DNA of 64,000 nt from Lacipirellulaceae bacterium (GTDB lineage Bacteria > Planctomycetota > Planctomycetia > Pirellulales > Lacipirellulaceae), in NCBI GenBank assembly GCA_040218535.1, contig JAVJRG010000012.1, forward strand, positions 682,001 through 746,000. Direction: 5' to 3'. Of the stretch, positions 29,967-38,520 are shown piece by piece (the first letter of the stretch is position 1; every line of letters starts with the position of its first letter). The notes below the pieces were generated by a model. That model was not told the DNA's origin and did no database searches. It saw only the letters and a list, made by a program, of their open reading frames with translations. Position numbers and translations under genes: made by a program.

Positions 29967-31322
29967 ATGACCGTATCTCGTGCCTTGATGTTCACGCTGT
30001 TCCTGCTGTCACTCGCTCCTGCGGCGGTGGCTGAGGGCTACCTTTTGGAAGCAGCCGAAGGACAGGAACCGACCCAAGTCACGGTCAAGCTCCAAGTCGG
30101 GGGCGATTCGATCGTTCCCGCGATGGACGCGGATGGCCCGACGGGTACTGAGAAGGTCACCCCCATGAGTGTGCAGGGGAATTTCGAGTACCAAGAGCAG
30201 GTCTTGGGGCGAGGTGAACAGGCACGGTCTGTGCGCGTCTATCAACGCGCCGACGCAATTTTGAAAATCGAAGAGAAGAGTTCTGAGCAAGGGTTCGAGC
30301 GCGTCTTACCAGAAGACATGTGCGAGGTCGTGTGTGACTTGCATGAAGGACGTGGGCGATTCCTCTGCCCCGACGGTTCGCTCACGCGCTCGCAAGTTGA
30401 TCTGCTCGACGTGCTTGGGAACACCCTGGTCCTCGATCGTCTCCTGCCAAATCGAGAAGTGGCGGAAGGAGAATCCTGGGAGCACGACCCGCAAGCGATT
30501 ACCGCCATTTTCGGACTCGACAATGCCGGCGTTTGCGAAGTGAACAGCATGGTGGTCGGTGAAGAGAATAACCAAGTTCAAATCCGCATGTCGGGCACCG
30601 TGCATGGCGGCGTTGATGGCGCTTCTTTGGAAATGGAAATCAAGGGCGCCTACCTGTTTCACCTCAAGCAAGGCCGCATCACGAAAATGAACCTCGTGGT
30701 CAAAGAGAAGCGCAAGGCGAGTGTCGTCACCCCAGGTTTGGACATCACCGCGAAGCTGAACATCGTTGTCGGCCCCGCGACGTCGTCCTTGATCAGCGAA
30801 GAGATGATTGCTGCCGCTGAGAAGCTCCAGGTCGAGCCGCGAAGTCGTTTGTTCTTCAACTCGCCGATCCGCGGCTTTCGTTTTGCTCATGCGGGGAATT
30901 GGTATGTCACCAAAGAGAGCCGCAATCTCGTGACGTTACGCTTGCTGGACGACAACACCTCGATCGCCAGTTGCAACGTCACCACCCTGCCCCCTCGCTC
31001 CGCCGAGCGTGAAACGTCGCTCGAACAGTTCCAGCGCGAGGTGCAACAGTCGCTCGGCGAAAACGTCCAAGAAATCGCCGCCGCCAACGAGTGGACCAGC
31101 CCCAACGGCCACAAGTGCATGGCCGTCTTCGCCAACGGCAAAGTGAAAGACATTGCCGTGCAGTGGCGCTACTATCTGGTCTCCGCCCCCGACGTGAAAC
31201 GCGTCTCGGTAGCCGCCACGGTCGAGCAAGCGAAGCTCGACAAGTTCGCCGACGCGGATCGGCTGATTGTGGATTCGATGGAATTGGTGGGGGCGGCTAA
31301 GGAAGAGACGGCTGGGAAGTAG
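29967..31322 (+). CDS. Secreted protein of unknown function
   Basis: 451 residues from ATG at 29967 (a GTG three codons earlier is possible). Signal peptide MTVSRALMFTLFLLSLAPAA with cleavage near VAE-GY. The mature part is all soluble, without a cysteine-rich or catalytic signature. One segment (LLDVLGNTLVLDRLLPNREV) precedes a beta-rich stretch (SGTVHGGVDGASLEMEIKGA, YLFHLKQGRITKMNLVVKEK) reminiscent of planctomycete exported proteins of unknown function. The C-terminal part (FNSPIRGFRFAHAGNWYVTK, VQWRYYLVSAPDVKRVSVAA) may be a PsbP/DUF1795-like fold; this is weak. No PEP-CTERM or membrane anchor. It stands alone between a long divergent gap and a 290-base downstream gap. Confidence 0.7.
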   Translation: MTVSRALMFTLFLLSLAPAAVAEGYLLEAAEGQEPTQVTVKLQVGGDSIVPAMDADGPTGTEKVTPMSVQGNFEYQEQVLGRGEQARSVRVYQRADAILKIEEKSSEQGFERVLPEDMCEVVCDLHEGRGRFLCPDGSLTRSQVDLLDVLGNTLVLDRLLPNREVAEGESWEHDPQAITAIFGLDNAGVCEVNSMVVGEENNQVQIRMSGTVHGGVDGASLEMEIKGAYLFHLKQGRITKMNLVVKEKRKASVVTPGLDITAKLNIVVGPATSSLISEEMIAAAEKLQVEPRSRLFFNSPIRGFRFAHAGNWYVTKESRNLVTLRLLDDNTSIASCNVTTLPPRSAERETSLEQFQREVQQSLGENVQEIAAANEWTSPNGHKCMAVFANGKVKDIAVQWRYYLVSAPDVKRVSVAATVEQAKLDKFADADRLIVDSMELVGAAKEETAGK

Positions 31323-31612
31323 TTGGGCTATTCGCCTCTCACGTTGCCTCCTGTGTGCCACTGCTGGCTTGTCGGGTGTTGCTCACGTAACGAGCTTGAA
31401 CTTCGGCCGTCATCACGTTCCATCGGGCGTTTGTAGCAGTCCAGCAGTGCCTATTCGTTGCGGCAAGAGCGACTTCGACCTTTTCCCAGCGATTACACTG
31501 CTGGCTCCCAGTAACGCTTCAAAGAGCGGCAAAGAACAGTCGATACATGACACGGCGTGCAGGGCCTAGCTCACTAAACCAGCAGTGGCACCCTACGATT
31601 CGAAGTGTATAT

Positions 31613-33208
31613 CTACTCCAAAGACTTGAAGTAATCTCGCCAGAGTAGCACATCGTCGCGGTCGACATCCCCATCTTCATCTTTGTCGGCTGAATGAAAC
31701 TGCGAGTTGGGTGTTGCCGCGGCAGTTGGACCGCCCGATGAAGGAGCCGACTGGGCTGACCCGCTACCTCCACCCCCGCTGGCCGCTTGCTGTGTACTGC
31801 CGCAACCACACAACCCCGAAGGGATTCCGCCAAACTCCTGATCGTAAATCGCGCGGTCAGCTAGATCAACGTCCCCATCGCCGTCGGCGTCTCCCTCAGA
31901 TCGCGAAGCGCACTCCGCAAGACCATTATTCTGCTGCCAAATAGTAAAGTCGGTCCCGTCGACCGTGCCATCGCGATTGAAGTCCGCACAGAGTAGCTTG
32001 TTGCCTCCGGTCTGGTTGAAATTGGCTAGCACGATATCTAAGTCATCCGTATCGATTGAGCCATCACCATTGGCATCGCCATCGGTGAATTTTGGATTCG
32101 GTGGTGCATTCTCTCCGAAATTACTGAGCAGAATCGAAAGGTCATCACCGTCAACATCGCCATCTAGGTCGAAGTCAGCGGCCATGAAGTCGTAGAGCCT
32201 GAGGCTATTTTCTTGAAAGAAGGTGGCTGAATCAATGAAGGCATCGCCAACATCTTGCACAACTATCTTGATCGTATAAGTGCTAGGTGCCAGCACGCAA
32301 GCACTTTCACGGGTGAGCAACTTGGTAAACCCTCCGTACTCGTGATCGAAGTGCAGGTTGGTAGCGACGTTTGCATGAAGTGATGTTTGTAAGATGGCAG
32401 GTGATGGTGCTACCTTGTTTTCAAGCAGAAGACCACATTGACGAAGATCAAACAGTGTAAGAGTGGATTCGTTTCCGCTTCCATCTCGAAACAGAATGAT
32501 GTTTTCAAGATTTTGGCCGTTCTCGTCGCCGATGAATACGAGCGGTGTGTCATTATACGTACTCAGACTATAATGAGGGTGTTCGTCTGACGCATGTACA
32601 AAGCTGATGCTGAGAATGCCGGGTGAACTGAGTGTGACTTTGAATTCTAGAACCGTTGCATCGGAGCCTGGTGGAACTCCTGGCGGCAAGACAACTTCGT
32701 TGAAGAAGTCCTCGTCCCTAGGAAGTTGCAGAACAAAATCAGCTTCACCTGGCGCCGCAGCTGAAGCTAGTGCAAAGCCATTATTTGGACCCTCGACACC
32801 TACGCCGCGATCATTCGGTATACCTGAGATCTGAGAATCTGCATCAGTAATCAGCCCCGTGCAAAGACATACTCCTGAGTCTACTCCGAGGCCCCCTTCG
32901 TACTCAGCGTCACCGTTAGCATTTTGGTTAGCTGCAGGAAGCAGTGTACCCTGTGCAGTGACGCCATTGGTGAAAGTTCCCATACCGCGAGGGTTACTAT
33001 CGGGATTGCCAGTAGCATTTATCTGAGTAGTGGCAGAGCCTGCAACAACGATGTAGTTGCTCGCTGAATCAGCGAGGTTGTTTGCCAATTGAGCAGGAGT
33101 AGGTCCGCCAACCTCTCCGCTGCTTTGTACGTCCACGGCTAAGCTAGGCAGAGATAGAAAAAAACAACAAAACAATACAAGCAATGCACTGAATGTTCGC
33201 TTACACAT
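31613..33208 (-). CDS. Choice-of-anchor-L domain protein with dockerin-like repeats (internal start)
   Basis: Nested in the fused frame, starting at ATG 33208 with GGAGG eight bases upstream; 531 residues. Signal peptide through LPSLAVD. The choice-of-anchor-L domain covers ~30-300 (GPTPAQLANNLADSASNYIV, GGLGVDSGVCLCTGLITDA, VLEFKVTLSSPGILSISFVH). The C-terminal part carries four calcium-loop-type repeats as in dockerins (DFDLDGDVDGDDL, DGDANGDGSIDTDDL, DFNRDGTVDGTDF, DGDVDLADRA) and a last one (DKDEDGDVDRDDV), ending DYFKSLE. It lacks a sorting signal of its own, so surface attachment might depend on a partner, for instance the co-encoded PEP-CTERM protein. That is inference. Closest relative is the 38521-40170 protein, almost co-linear. 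Confidence 0.78.
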   Translation of the reverse strand: MCKRTFSALLVLFCCFFLSLPSLAVDVQSSGEVGGPTPAQLANNLADSASNYIVVAGSATTQINATGNPDSNPRGMGTFTNGVTAQGTLLPAANQNANGDAEYEGGLGVDSGVCLCTGLITDADSQISGIPNDRGVGVEGPNNGFALASAAAPGEADFVLQLPRDEDFFNEVVLPPGVPPGSDATVLEFKVTLSSPGILSISFVHASDEHPHYSLSTYNDTPLVFIGDENGQNLENIILFRDGSGNESTLTLFDLRQCGLLLENKVAPSPAILQTSLHANVATNLHFDHEYGGFTKLLTRESACVLAPSTYTIKIVVQDVGDAFIDSATFFQENSLRLYDFMAADFDLDGDVDGDDLSILLSNFGENAPPNPKFTDGDANGDGSIDTDDLDIVLANFNQTGGNKLLCADFNRDGTVDGTDFTIWQQNNGLAECASRSEGDADGDGDVDLADRAIYDQEFGGIPSGLCGCGSTQQAASGGGGSGSAQSAPSSGGPTAAATPNSQFHSADKDEDGDVDRDDVLLWRDYFKSLE

Positions 33209-33955
33209 GGAATGTCCTCCATTAATTGACTTAAAAATGTTCGTTCTCCTAGCAGAAGCCATGCCGCAGAAGCATAGAAAGAGTATGACGACTGATCTTG
33301 GTTCGGGTATTCTCCCAAAGCGAATCCGATCGATCTGAGCTGACCAAGCTACATTCTCACTTGGGCCCAGGAAAAAGAAATCAAATTCCAGTCTAGTAAC
33401 AGTCATTAAGTCAGGAGTCCCGGGTGAACCACCTCGAAAAGTAAAGTTCTCGAATGGCATTACAGCTGTGAATTCCCCACTATTGAGCGGTATGTCTAGA
33501 ATTCGTTGCTCGTACGAAAACGACTGGTGGGTATCTTCGCGCAGAATGACTCGTAGATAGCTGGGCGACTCTGTCGCATCAATGGAAAGGAAGTCGAAGA
33601 GAATTGCATTATTGACTCCTTGCTCGCTAATATCTGCCGGAGGAAGGTCGTAGTTAAACTGAAAAGCAACAAGTGGAGTCAGCATGTCAGTTCGGTTCAG
33701 TTCGGTGAGACTTGCTGACATCACAGATGATTGCGTAACGCCGACATCGAACGAAGCAACTGGATTGACGCCCCCACCCGCTATCTCGATCGTTCTTGTC
33801 GTTGGGATTGGGCCTGTGAGATTTGTTACGACTGGTTCGTTTTCCATTTCGGGACTAACCACCTCCGCAGGATCATCAAAGTCATCAAGAATAAACGCGG
33901 CTTGCACGTCGGAAAGGAAACAGAAAACCAGCAGGCTGACGGGGATGATTCTCAT
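31613..33955 (-). CDS. In-frame fusion: PEP-CTERM protein read through into choice-of-anchor-L/dockerin protein
   Basis: 780-residue open frame, ATG at 33955. Residues 1-249 are a complete small PEP-CTERM protein: signal peptide MRIIPVSLLVFCFLSDVQA, FILDDFDDPAEVVSPEM, beta domain, then IPEP at ~216 with VVILFLCFCGM and ARR. No stop follows; the frame runs into a second protein with its own signal peptide (MCKRTFSALLVLFCCFFL). Related genes at 40154-40906 and 38521-40170 are separate but overlap by 17 bases. So the stop was lost here, or the gene makes both a read-through product and an independently started second protein. The PEP-CTERM segment in the middle should be cut during sorting if the fusion is made. 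Confidence 0.8.
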   Translation of the reverse strand: MRIIPVSLLVFCFLSDVQAAFILDDFDDPAEVVSPEMENEPVVTNLTGPIPTTRTIEIAGGGVNPVASFDVGVTQSSVMSASLTELNRTDMLTPLVAFQFNYDLPPADISEQGVNNAILFDFLSIDATESPSYLRVILREDTHQSFSYEQRILDIPLNSGEFTAVMPFENFTFRGGSPGTPDLMTVTRLEFDFFFLGPSENVAWSAQIDRIRFGRIPEPRSVVILFLCFCGMASARRTNIFKSINGGHSMCKRTFSALLVLFCCFFLSLPSLAVDVQSSGEVGGPTPAQLANNLADSASNYIVVAGSATTQINATGNPDSNPRGMGTFTNGVTAQGTLLPAANQNANGDAEYEGGLGVDSGVCLCTGLITDADSQISGIPNDRGVGVEGPNNGFALASAAAPGEADFVLQLPRDEDFFNEVVLPPGVPPGSDATVLEFKVTLSSPGILSISFVHASDEHPHYSLSTYNDTPLVFIGDENGQNLENIILFRDGSGNESTLTLFDLRQCGLLLENKVAPSPAILQTSLHANVATNLHFDHEYGGFTKLLTRESACVLAPSTYTIKIVVQDVGDAFIDSATFFQENSLRLYDFMAADFDLDGDVDGDDLSILLSNFGENAPPNPKFTDGDANGDGSIDTDDLDIVLANFNQTGGNKLLCADFNRDGTVDGTDFTIWQQNNGLAECASRSEGDADGDGDVDLADRAIYDQEFGGIPSGLCGCGSTQQAASGGGGSGSAQSAPSSGGPTAAATPNSQFHSADKDEDGDVDRDDVLLWRDYFKSLE

Positions 33956-33984
33956 GGTGTTTGCTCGATATGGGTGTTATTTCT

Positions 33985-34015
33985 ATCCTAATCCTTTTTT
34001 TTTTTCGTTTGTCAA
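33985..34015 (-). promoter_or_regulatory. Putative promoter of the fused module, -35 box over a stop codon
   Basis: TTGACA (34010-34015) and TAGGAT (33985-33990) on the minus strand, spacing 19, with an A-rich spacer (11 A in a row). The -35 overlaps the TGA that ends the PEP-CTERM-tail remnant upstream. The same layout recurs before the two related genes at 40936-40966 and 41718-41747. The -10 is a poor match, so this is tentative. Confidence 0.4.
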
Positions 34016-34098
34016 ACAGTTGCCGGAAAGCACTGGCAGCATCGGGTTGAAAGCCTCACTGTTGCCAGGCTGGCAAGCAGAACCGAGTTTGGCTCAGG
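34012..34098 (-). pseudogene. Isolated PEP-CTERM tail remnant
   Basis: The minus strand reads PEPNSVLLASLATVRLSTRC, a short bit more, and a TGA at 34012-34014. It closely matches the end of the intact gene at 40963-41688 (IPEPSTFLLASLATARLSTR). No gene body precedes it; an in-frame stop lies just upstream. It is the leftover C terminus of a deleted paralogue. Confidence 0.7.
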
Positions 34099-34114
34099 AC
34101 TTTTGGCTAATCAA

Positions 34115-34185
34115 GAACAGACCTCAATTGACTACTGCCCGGAAGCCAAACGGCTTAGCAGGAAGCAATCAATTGAGGTCTGTTC
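34115..34185. repeat. 71-bp palindromic element, copy A
   Basis: A perfect 17-bp inverted repeat (GAACAGACCTCAATTGA, 34115-34131, with 34169-34185) encloses an inner hairpin AAGCC-aaac-GGCTT (34143-34156). A second copy at 41847-41913 has the same shape and the same downstream word GTTAGTTCTAGTCGA. It is not followed by a T tract. It could be a REP/MITE-like repeat or a structured RNA. Confidence 0.75.
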
Positions 34186-34280
34186 GTTAGTTCTAGTCGA
34201 TATTAGTTAGACGGGATCGGACACTGGTCTAGTTCCATCTTATCACTGGTAATCGCCGAGTGCAAAAATGCTAGCGGCGG

Positions 34281-34471
34281 GTGGCACTGGCTCTGCCAGT
34301 GTTTGACTTTTTTATGCAGCTCTACACTTGAGAAAGTTTGGACTTAAGTGCCCTACCCAGCTGCAAACTGCAAGCAAGTAGAAGGGAATCGATCAGCTTG
34401 TGGTCGCAACACATAGCTCCTCGAACTTGTTACCCACGCCAGAAGTTCGGCACTGGCAGAGCCAGTGGCAC
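34281..34471. repeat. Pair of inverted short palindromes
   Basis: CACTGGCTCTGCCAGTG at 34285-34301 and its complement CACTGGCAGAGCCAGTG at 34451-34467, each itself a hairpin with a 3-base loop. They lie in opposite orientation 150 bases apart in the gap before the sulfatase gene. They look like extragenic palindromic repeats. The surrounding 34186-34596 holds no convincing gene. Confidence 0.65.
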
Positions 34472-34596
34472 TCGTGTCGGGTGCCGCTGCAGCAAGACGG
34501 CGCTCGCGTTCATTGGCAATTCTCTAGCCAATGGCCCGTAGACGATTTATGCTGGAGGCTTCTCTTAAGTAGTACAGAACGAGCTTGAGGTGAGTC

Positions 34597-36948
34597 GTGA
34601 GAAGGCTTCAAAACGGGTTCGCTTTTTTTGTTTTCTTGGCGACCGCTTCTCCTCTGTTTGCGGAGACTCCGAACATTCTTTGGATCATCTCGGATGACCA
34701 AAGCAATGACATGGGCGCTTACGGCACGCCTGCCGTGAGTACGCCGCGGTTGGATCAGCTCGCTGCTGAGGGGGTGCTGTATCACAATGCTTATACGACC
34801 GCCCCGGTTTGTAGTGCTAGTCGTACCGCGATGATGACCGGCATGTATCAGACCTCGCTGTCCCGAGCGATGCATCATCGACCGGCGAACGCCTCGAAGC
34901 TGCCGTTGCCCTCGGGTGTCGAACCGATCAGCAAGTACTTTCGCGACCAAGGCTACTTCGTTGGCAACGCGAAACCTGATTTCAGCGGCAACGGCAAGTT
35001 GGATATGAACTTTGCCGACAAGGATGGTACCACGCTCGCCTTCAGCGATCTGTTCGATGGCAACGATTGGCGGCAGGCTGGGAGCCAGCCCTGGTTTATG
35101 CAAGTCAACATTTTCGAACCGCACCGACCTTTTCGACTGGCCAATCAAGATCTGAATCGGCGCAACCAGCTTGCGTTGCCCGCGGATATGCCTGATCACC
35201 CACTCGCCCGGGCCGATTACGCGGACTACTTGGCCTCGATCGAATCAGCCGACGCCAAAGTGGGGGCCGTGCTCGATCGGCTTGCAGCAGACGGATTGGC
35301 TGACAACACGATCGTGTTTTTCTTTTCCGATAACGGTCGCGAGTTTACCCGCGCTAAAGGTTCCGCTTACGATCCGGGGTTTCATGTCCCACTGGTGGCT
35401 CGCGTCCCTGAGGCTTTGCGACAACAACGGCCCGATCTGGCCCCAGGCACGCAGAATCATCAACTTGTCAGTATGTTGGATGTGACCGCGGCGACGTTGG
35501 CGGCAGCAGGGATCGACTTATCTGCAAACGAACTCGATCATTTGGCAGGGAACGATCTGCTTTCGGCCAGCTACACCGGGAACGATTCGCTGGTGATGGC
35601 GAATGATCGTTCGAGTAACGCTGCCCATCGCTCGCGTGTGGTGCGTTCTGGTAATCTCGCGTACATCAAGAACATTCATCACGATCTTGGCTACTTTGGC
35701 GTAGACGCGAGTTGGTATAGCAAACAAGAACGGCCGGTCCACACGCTGCACGAAGTGCTGAAAGGTCGTGGATTGGTGACGGCTGAGGACAATTTGCTTT
35801 ACGGAGACTCGCATCCCGAAGAAGAACTTTACGATCTGGCTGCCGACCCACATCAGTTGAACAATCTGATTGACGATCCGACCTATGCGACTCAATTAAC
35901 GCAATTACGGGGCGAGTTGGATCAGTGGACCAGCGCAACAGGCGACCGGGGAGGAGAATTCGATCCCGATCTCCTGCCCGGACAGAATTGGTATCGAAAC
36001 ACGGGCCGCTTTCGCCATTTGGATGACAAGAACCTGCCCCGTGATACGACCGACTACGAATACCTCCAGTGGTGGGCCGATCAATTCAATGTGCCGCTCG
36101 ATTTAGAAGAAGGCGAATTTGACCGCAACAGTTTTTGGTTGCCCAATCGTTCGCTGGAGAATACTTCGCTAGCTGATGGCGGTTACTCGGGCGGCACCCC
36201 CCAAGGGTGGACCGACGCGACGCCTGGTGGCGTCTGGGTGCAGAACCTCCGCTCCAACCAACTCACCGCTGAGGCTGTCGAAGGGGGGAATACGTTGCAG
36301 CTCAACTCAGGCGGGGCTGAAGTGCGCTGGGCGATCGACGACAACTGGGGCAATCTCTTGGAAGCGGGTGAAGCCGCCGGTTGGCAAATCAATTTGGCTG
36401 CGTGGGTCGGGCGGCGAAGTGATTTCCAGGGGAACCAACCTGGTCAACTACGGGTAAGTTTGCAAACGGCTGCCGGAGAAATTCTTGTCGAAGAGGAATT
36501 CGATCTCCAAGGAATCAATCAAGGCACATTTCAGCAGGAAGTTTTCCAGTTGCTCATCGATCGTGGCACGGCGGTCACCTACCGTGACGAAACGCTGTAC
36601 CTAGCGCTGGCCAACCTAGCAGACGGCGGCACCGATGCTCGTAACGCACGCGTAGTGCTTGATCAAATGGTGCTCGCGATTCAAGAGTTTCAATCGGCTG
36701 ACTACAACTACGATGGCAAGGTCGATCTGGCCGATCGTGCCGTCTGGACCAACAGTTTTGGTTCAACTACAAGTCTCGACGCCGACGGAAATCTTGACGG
36801 CGTCGTTAATGGAGCCGACCTGCTCCTCTGGCAACAAAGCCGCACTGAGCAAGCCAACACAACAAGCGCCGTCCCCGAGCCGGGAGCGTCTTTCATGGTG
36901 TTCAGCTTGACCATGTTGCACAGCATTGGAACAGTTAGGTTGCGCTAG
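34597..36948 (+). CDS. Secreted S1-family sulfatase with dockerin-like repeats and PEP-CTERM anchor
   Basis: 783 residues from GTG at 34597. Signal peptide MRRLQNGFAFFVFLATASPL with cleavage near FAE-TP. Residues ~25-440 are a sulfatase: metal site NILWIISDDQSNDMGAYG, the formylglycine motif CSASRTAMMTG, and the later FFFSDNGREF. It should hydrolyse sulfate esters or sulfamates of a polysaccharide outside the cytoplasm after conversion of the cysteine to formylglycine. Residues ~525-690 form a beta domain (carbohydrate-binding-like), then a dockerin-like pair (NYDGKVDLADRAVW, DGNLDGVVNGADLL), then VPEP at ~759 with a hydrophobic segment and VRLR. So it is displayed at the surface. Sulfated algal polysaccharide is a likely target; that is inference from planctomycete lifestyle. 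Confidence 0.85.
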   Translation: MRRLQNGFAFFVFLATASPLFAETPNILWIISDDQSNDMGAYGTPAVSTPRLDQLAAEGVLYHNAYTTAPVCSASRTAMMTGMYQTSLSRAMHHRPANASKLPLPSGVEPISKYFRDQGYFVGNAKPDFSGNGKLDMNFADKDGTTLAFSDLFDGNDWRQAGSQPWFMQVNIFEPHRPFRLANQDLNRRNQLALPADMPDHPLARADYADYLASIESADAKVGAVLDRLAADGLADNTIVFFFSDNGREFTRAKGSAYDPGFHVPLVARVPEALRQQRPDLAPGTQNHQLVSMLDVTAATLAAAGIDLSANELDHLAGNDLLSASYTGNDSLVMANDRSSNAAHRSRVVRSGNLAYIKNIHHDLGYFGVDASWYSKQERPVHTLHEVLKGRGLVTAEDNLLYGDSHPEEELYDLAADPHQLNNLIDDPTYATQLTQLRGELDQWTSATGDRGGEFDPDLLPGQNWYRNTGRFRHLDDKNLPRDTTDYEYLQWWADQFNVPLDLEEGEFDRNSFWLPNRSLENTSLADGGYSGGTPQGWTDATPGGVWVQNLRSNQLTAEAVEGGNTLQLNSGGAEVRWAIDDNWGNLLEAGEAAGWQINLAAWVGRRSDFQGNQPGQLRVSLQTAAGEILVEEEFDLQGINQGTFQQEVFQLLIDRGTAVTYRDETLYLALANLADGGTDARNARVVLDQMVLAIQEFQSADYNYDGKVDLADRAVWTNSFGSTTSLDADGNLDGVVNGADLLLWQQSRTEQANTTSAVPEPGASFMVFSLTMLHSIGTVRLR

Positions 36949-36982
36949 ATCGCCTCGCTCGTCAAAACGCCAACAGCGCAAA

Positions 36983-37017
36983 CGAAAAGCCTGACTCATC
37001 AAATGACGAGCCAGGCC
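36983..37017 (-). terminator. Probable terminator of the 37057 gene
   Basis: GCCTGACTCATC (36989-37000) pairs with GACGAGCCAGGC (37005-37016), allowing G-U pairs. The minus strand continues with TTTTCGTTTG. It lies about 40 bases past the stop of the gene at 37057 and may also serve the convergent sulfatase gene. Confidence 0.6.
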
Positions 37018-37056
37018 GTTCTTTACTAATTGGCAGGTGCTCTCGAATCGCTCCTG

Positions 37057-37971
37057 CTAGTTATTGATATCGACAGCGGCGTCAGCACCAACTTCGGCGT
37101 TAGCCGCGGAGTTCCCGGTGCCGACATCGCTGGCAGCATCTAAGCCTGCATCGATGTTCGCATTGCCGGAATCGTTCCCTTGCCCGGCATTCGCCGAAGC
37201 GCCGGTGTTGTTGCCGATCCAGATCTGCTGGCCGTTATAGCGAATAAACTGACGGCCTTGGCCGTCGGCTTGGATACGGTAAACGGGCTGGCCGTCGCGC
37301 ATCCAGCGGTCGTTATTGTCACCCTGCTGACCGCGGAAAGCCGCTGTGTAACCTCCGCGACCGTCGGGGCGGCGGAAGTCTTGCTCGCTGTACTTGTTCC
37401 ATTGGCCATCGCGATGGTACATCCAGTTTCCGTTTGGTGAGTAATACCACCACTCGCCATTGTGACGCGTCTTCCGCCAGTCTGCATTACGATCTGCTTG
37501 TGCATTGAAGTTCGCATCAGCTTGTGCACGAGCTGGCACTTGCGGCGTGTTTGACCGGACAGAGCTGTTAACGCTTATTCCTGATCGGCCTTGAAAGTTC
37601 TGCTGATTGCCACCTTGCAGACGGGCGTTGCCCTGCAGGTTGCCGTTGGCGTCGATGCGACCAAGATTACGGCCCTGCTGATTCAAATCGTTGCGCAAGT
37701 TTTGAACGCCTTGCTGCGTGCGTCGTACAGCCCCTTGAGTTGCCCCTTGGACTCCTCTCTGGAGATTTCGTGCGCCTTGCTGTGCACGGTTAACGGCGTT
37801 GCCGACTCCTTGCGTGGCACGTTGGACTCCTTGGCCCACTCGTCCACCGACGCCGGCATTCGCATTTCCACCCACGCCAATATCAACTTGAGCTTGAACA
37901 GCAGCACCCGCAAAAAGCACGACAGCTAGCGAGCCCATCGCAAAGCCCACTCTCGACAAAACTATTCTCAT
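37057..37971 (-). CDS. Secreted Asn/Gln-rich protein of unknown function
   Basis: 304 residues from ATG at 37971 (GGAGAGAT just upstream; a GTG one codon earlier also fits the frame). Signal peptide with cleavage near VQA-QV. Residues ~30-130 are heptad-like Gln/Asn/Arg-rich repeats (QGVQRATQGVGNAVNRAQQG, RRTQQGVQNLRNDLNQQGRN), probably helical or disordered. Residues ~165-215 hold a Trp/Tyr-rich motif (NGEWWYYSPNGNWMYHRDGQ) found in small planctomycete secreted proteins. The end is Asp/Asn/Gly/Ala-rich. No anchor. A structural extracellular role is a guess. Confidence 0.7.
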   Translation of the reverse strand: MRIVLSRVGFAMGSLAVVLFAGAAVQAQVDIGVGGNANAGVGGRVGQGVQRATQGVGNAVNRAQQGARNLQRGVQGATQGAVRRTQQGVQNLRNDLNQQGRNLGRIDANGNLQGNARLQGGNQQNFQGRSGISVNSSVRSNTPQVPARAQADANFNAQADRNADWRKTRHNGEWWYYSPNGNWMYHRDGQWNKYSEQDFRRPDGRGGYTAAFRGQQGDNNDRWMRDGQPVYRIQADGQGRQFIRYNGQQIWIGNNTGASANAGQGNDSGNANIDAGLDAASDVGTGNSAANAEVGADAAVDINN

Positions 37972-38520
37972 CACATCTCTCCTTCTCGATCAATCGAGTA
38001 CGCGTCACTTTCGCAACGTCGCCCTTCCTAAGCTGGAAGTGGTAACGCCGCTGCTCGCCTTAGGTAGAGGGTGGCCTGCCGAGCAGCCACTCTCTTGAAC
38101 CGAGAATACTCCCTAGTAACGCTGAATTTCAGTATAGAACATTTTGCAGAGCAGCGCAGTGTGTCAGGTCGTTACAGTAATTTGTGGTCAATCAAACTGG
38201 TGCTAGCGATTCGTTGATTCGTAAAGTTCACAAGCTGGTATCATTAAGGCCACAATCTGGCGGGAGCTGTTGTCAAGGGACCTCACTTCTGCCACGACGG
38301 CTGGTCAAAATTCGACCAGTCCTTCTTTTTGATGAGGGTGCTGTCGTGTATCGCCTCGCACCGAATACGTCTGATCCAGGCCTCAACCGCCTGTCTTAAG
38401 GGCATATGATATAGAGGTGCGACGACCCTAGAGCAGCGGATGGCACACGTGCAATCCTATGAACGGGAGTGTCGTGAAACAACGACGATGAATTCGCACC
38501 CGGCGATTCGAAGTGGGTGA
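37972..38520. other. Intergenic region without a recognised gene
   Basis: About 550 bases between two minus-strand genes. It must hold the promoter of the 37057-37971 gene. No ribosome site with a credible ORF and no strong hairpin were seen. Confidence 0.45.
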
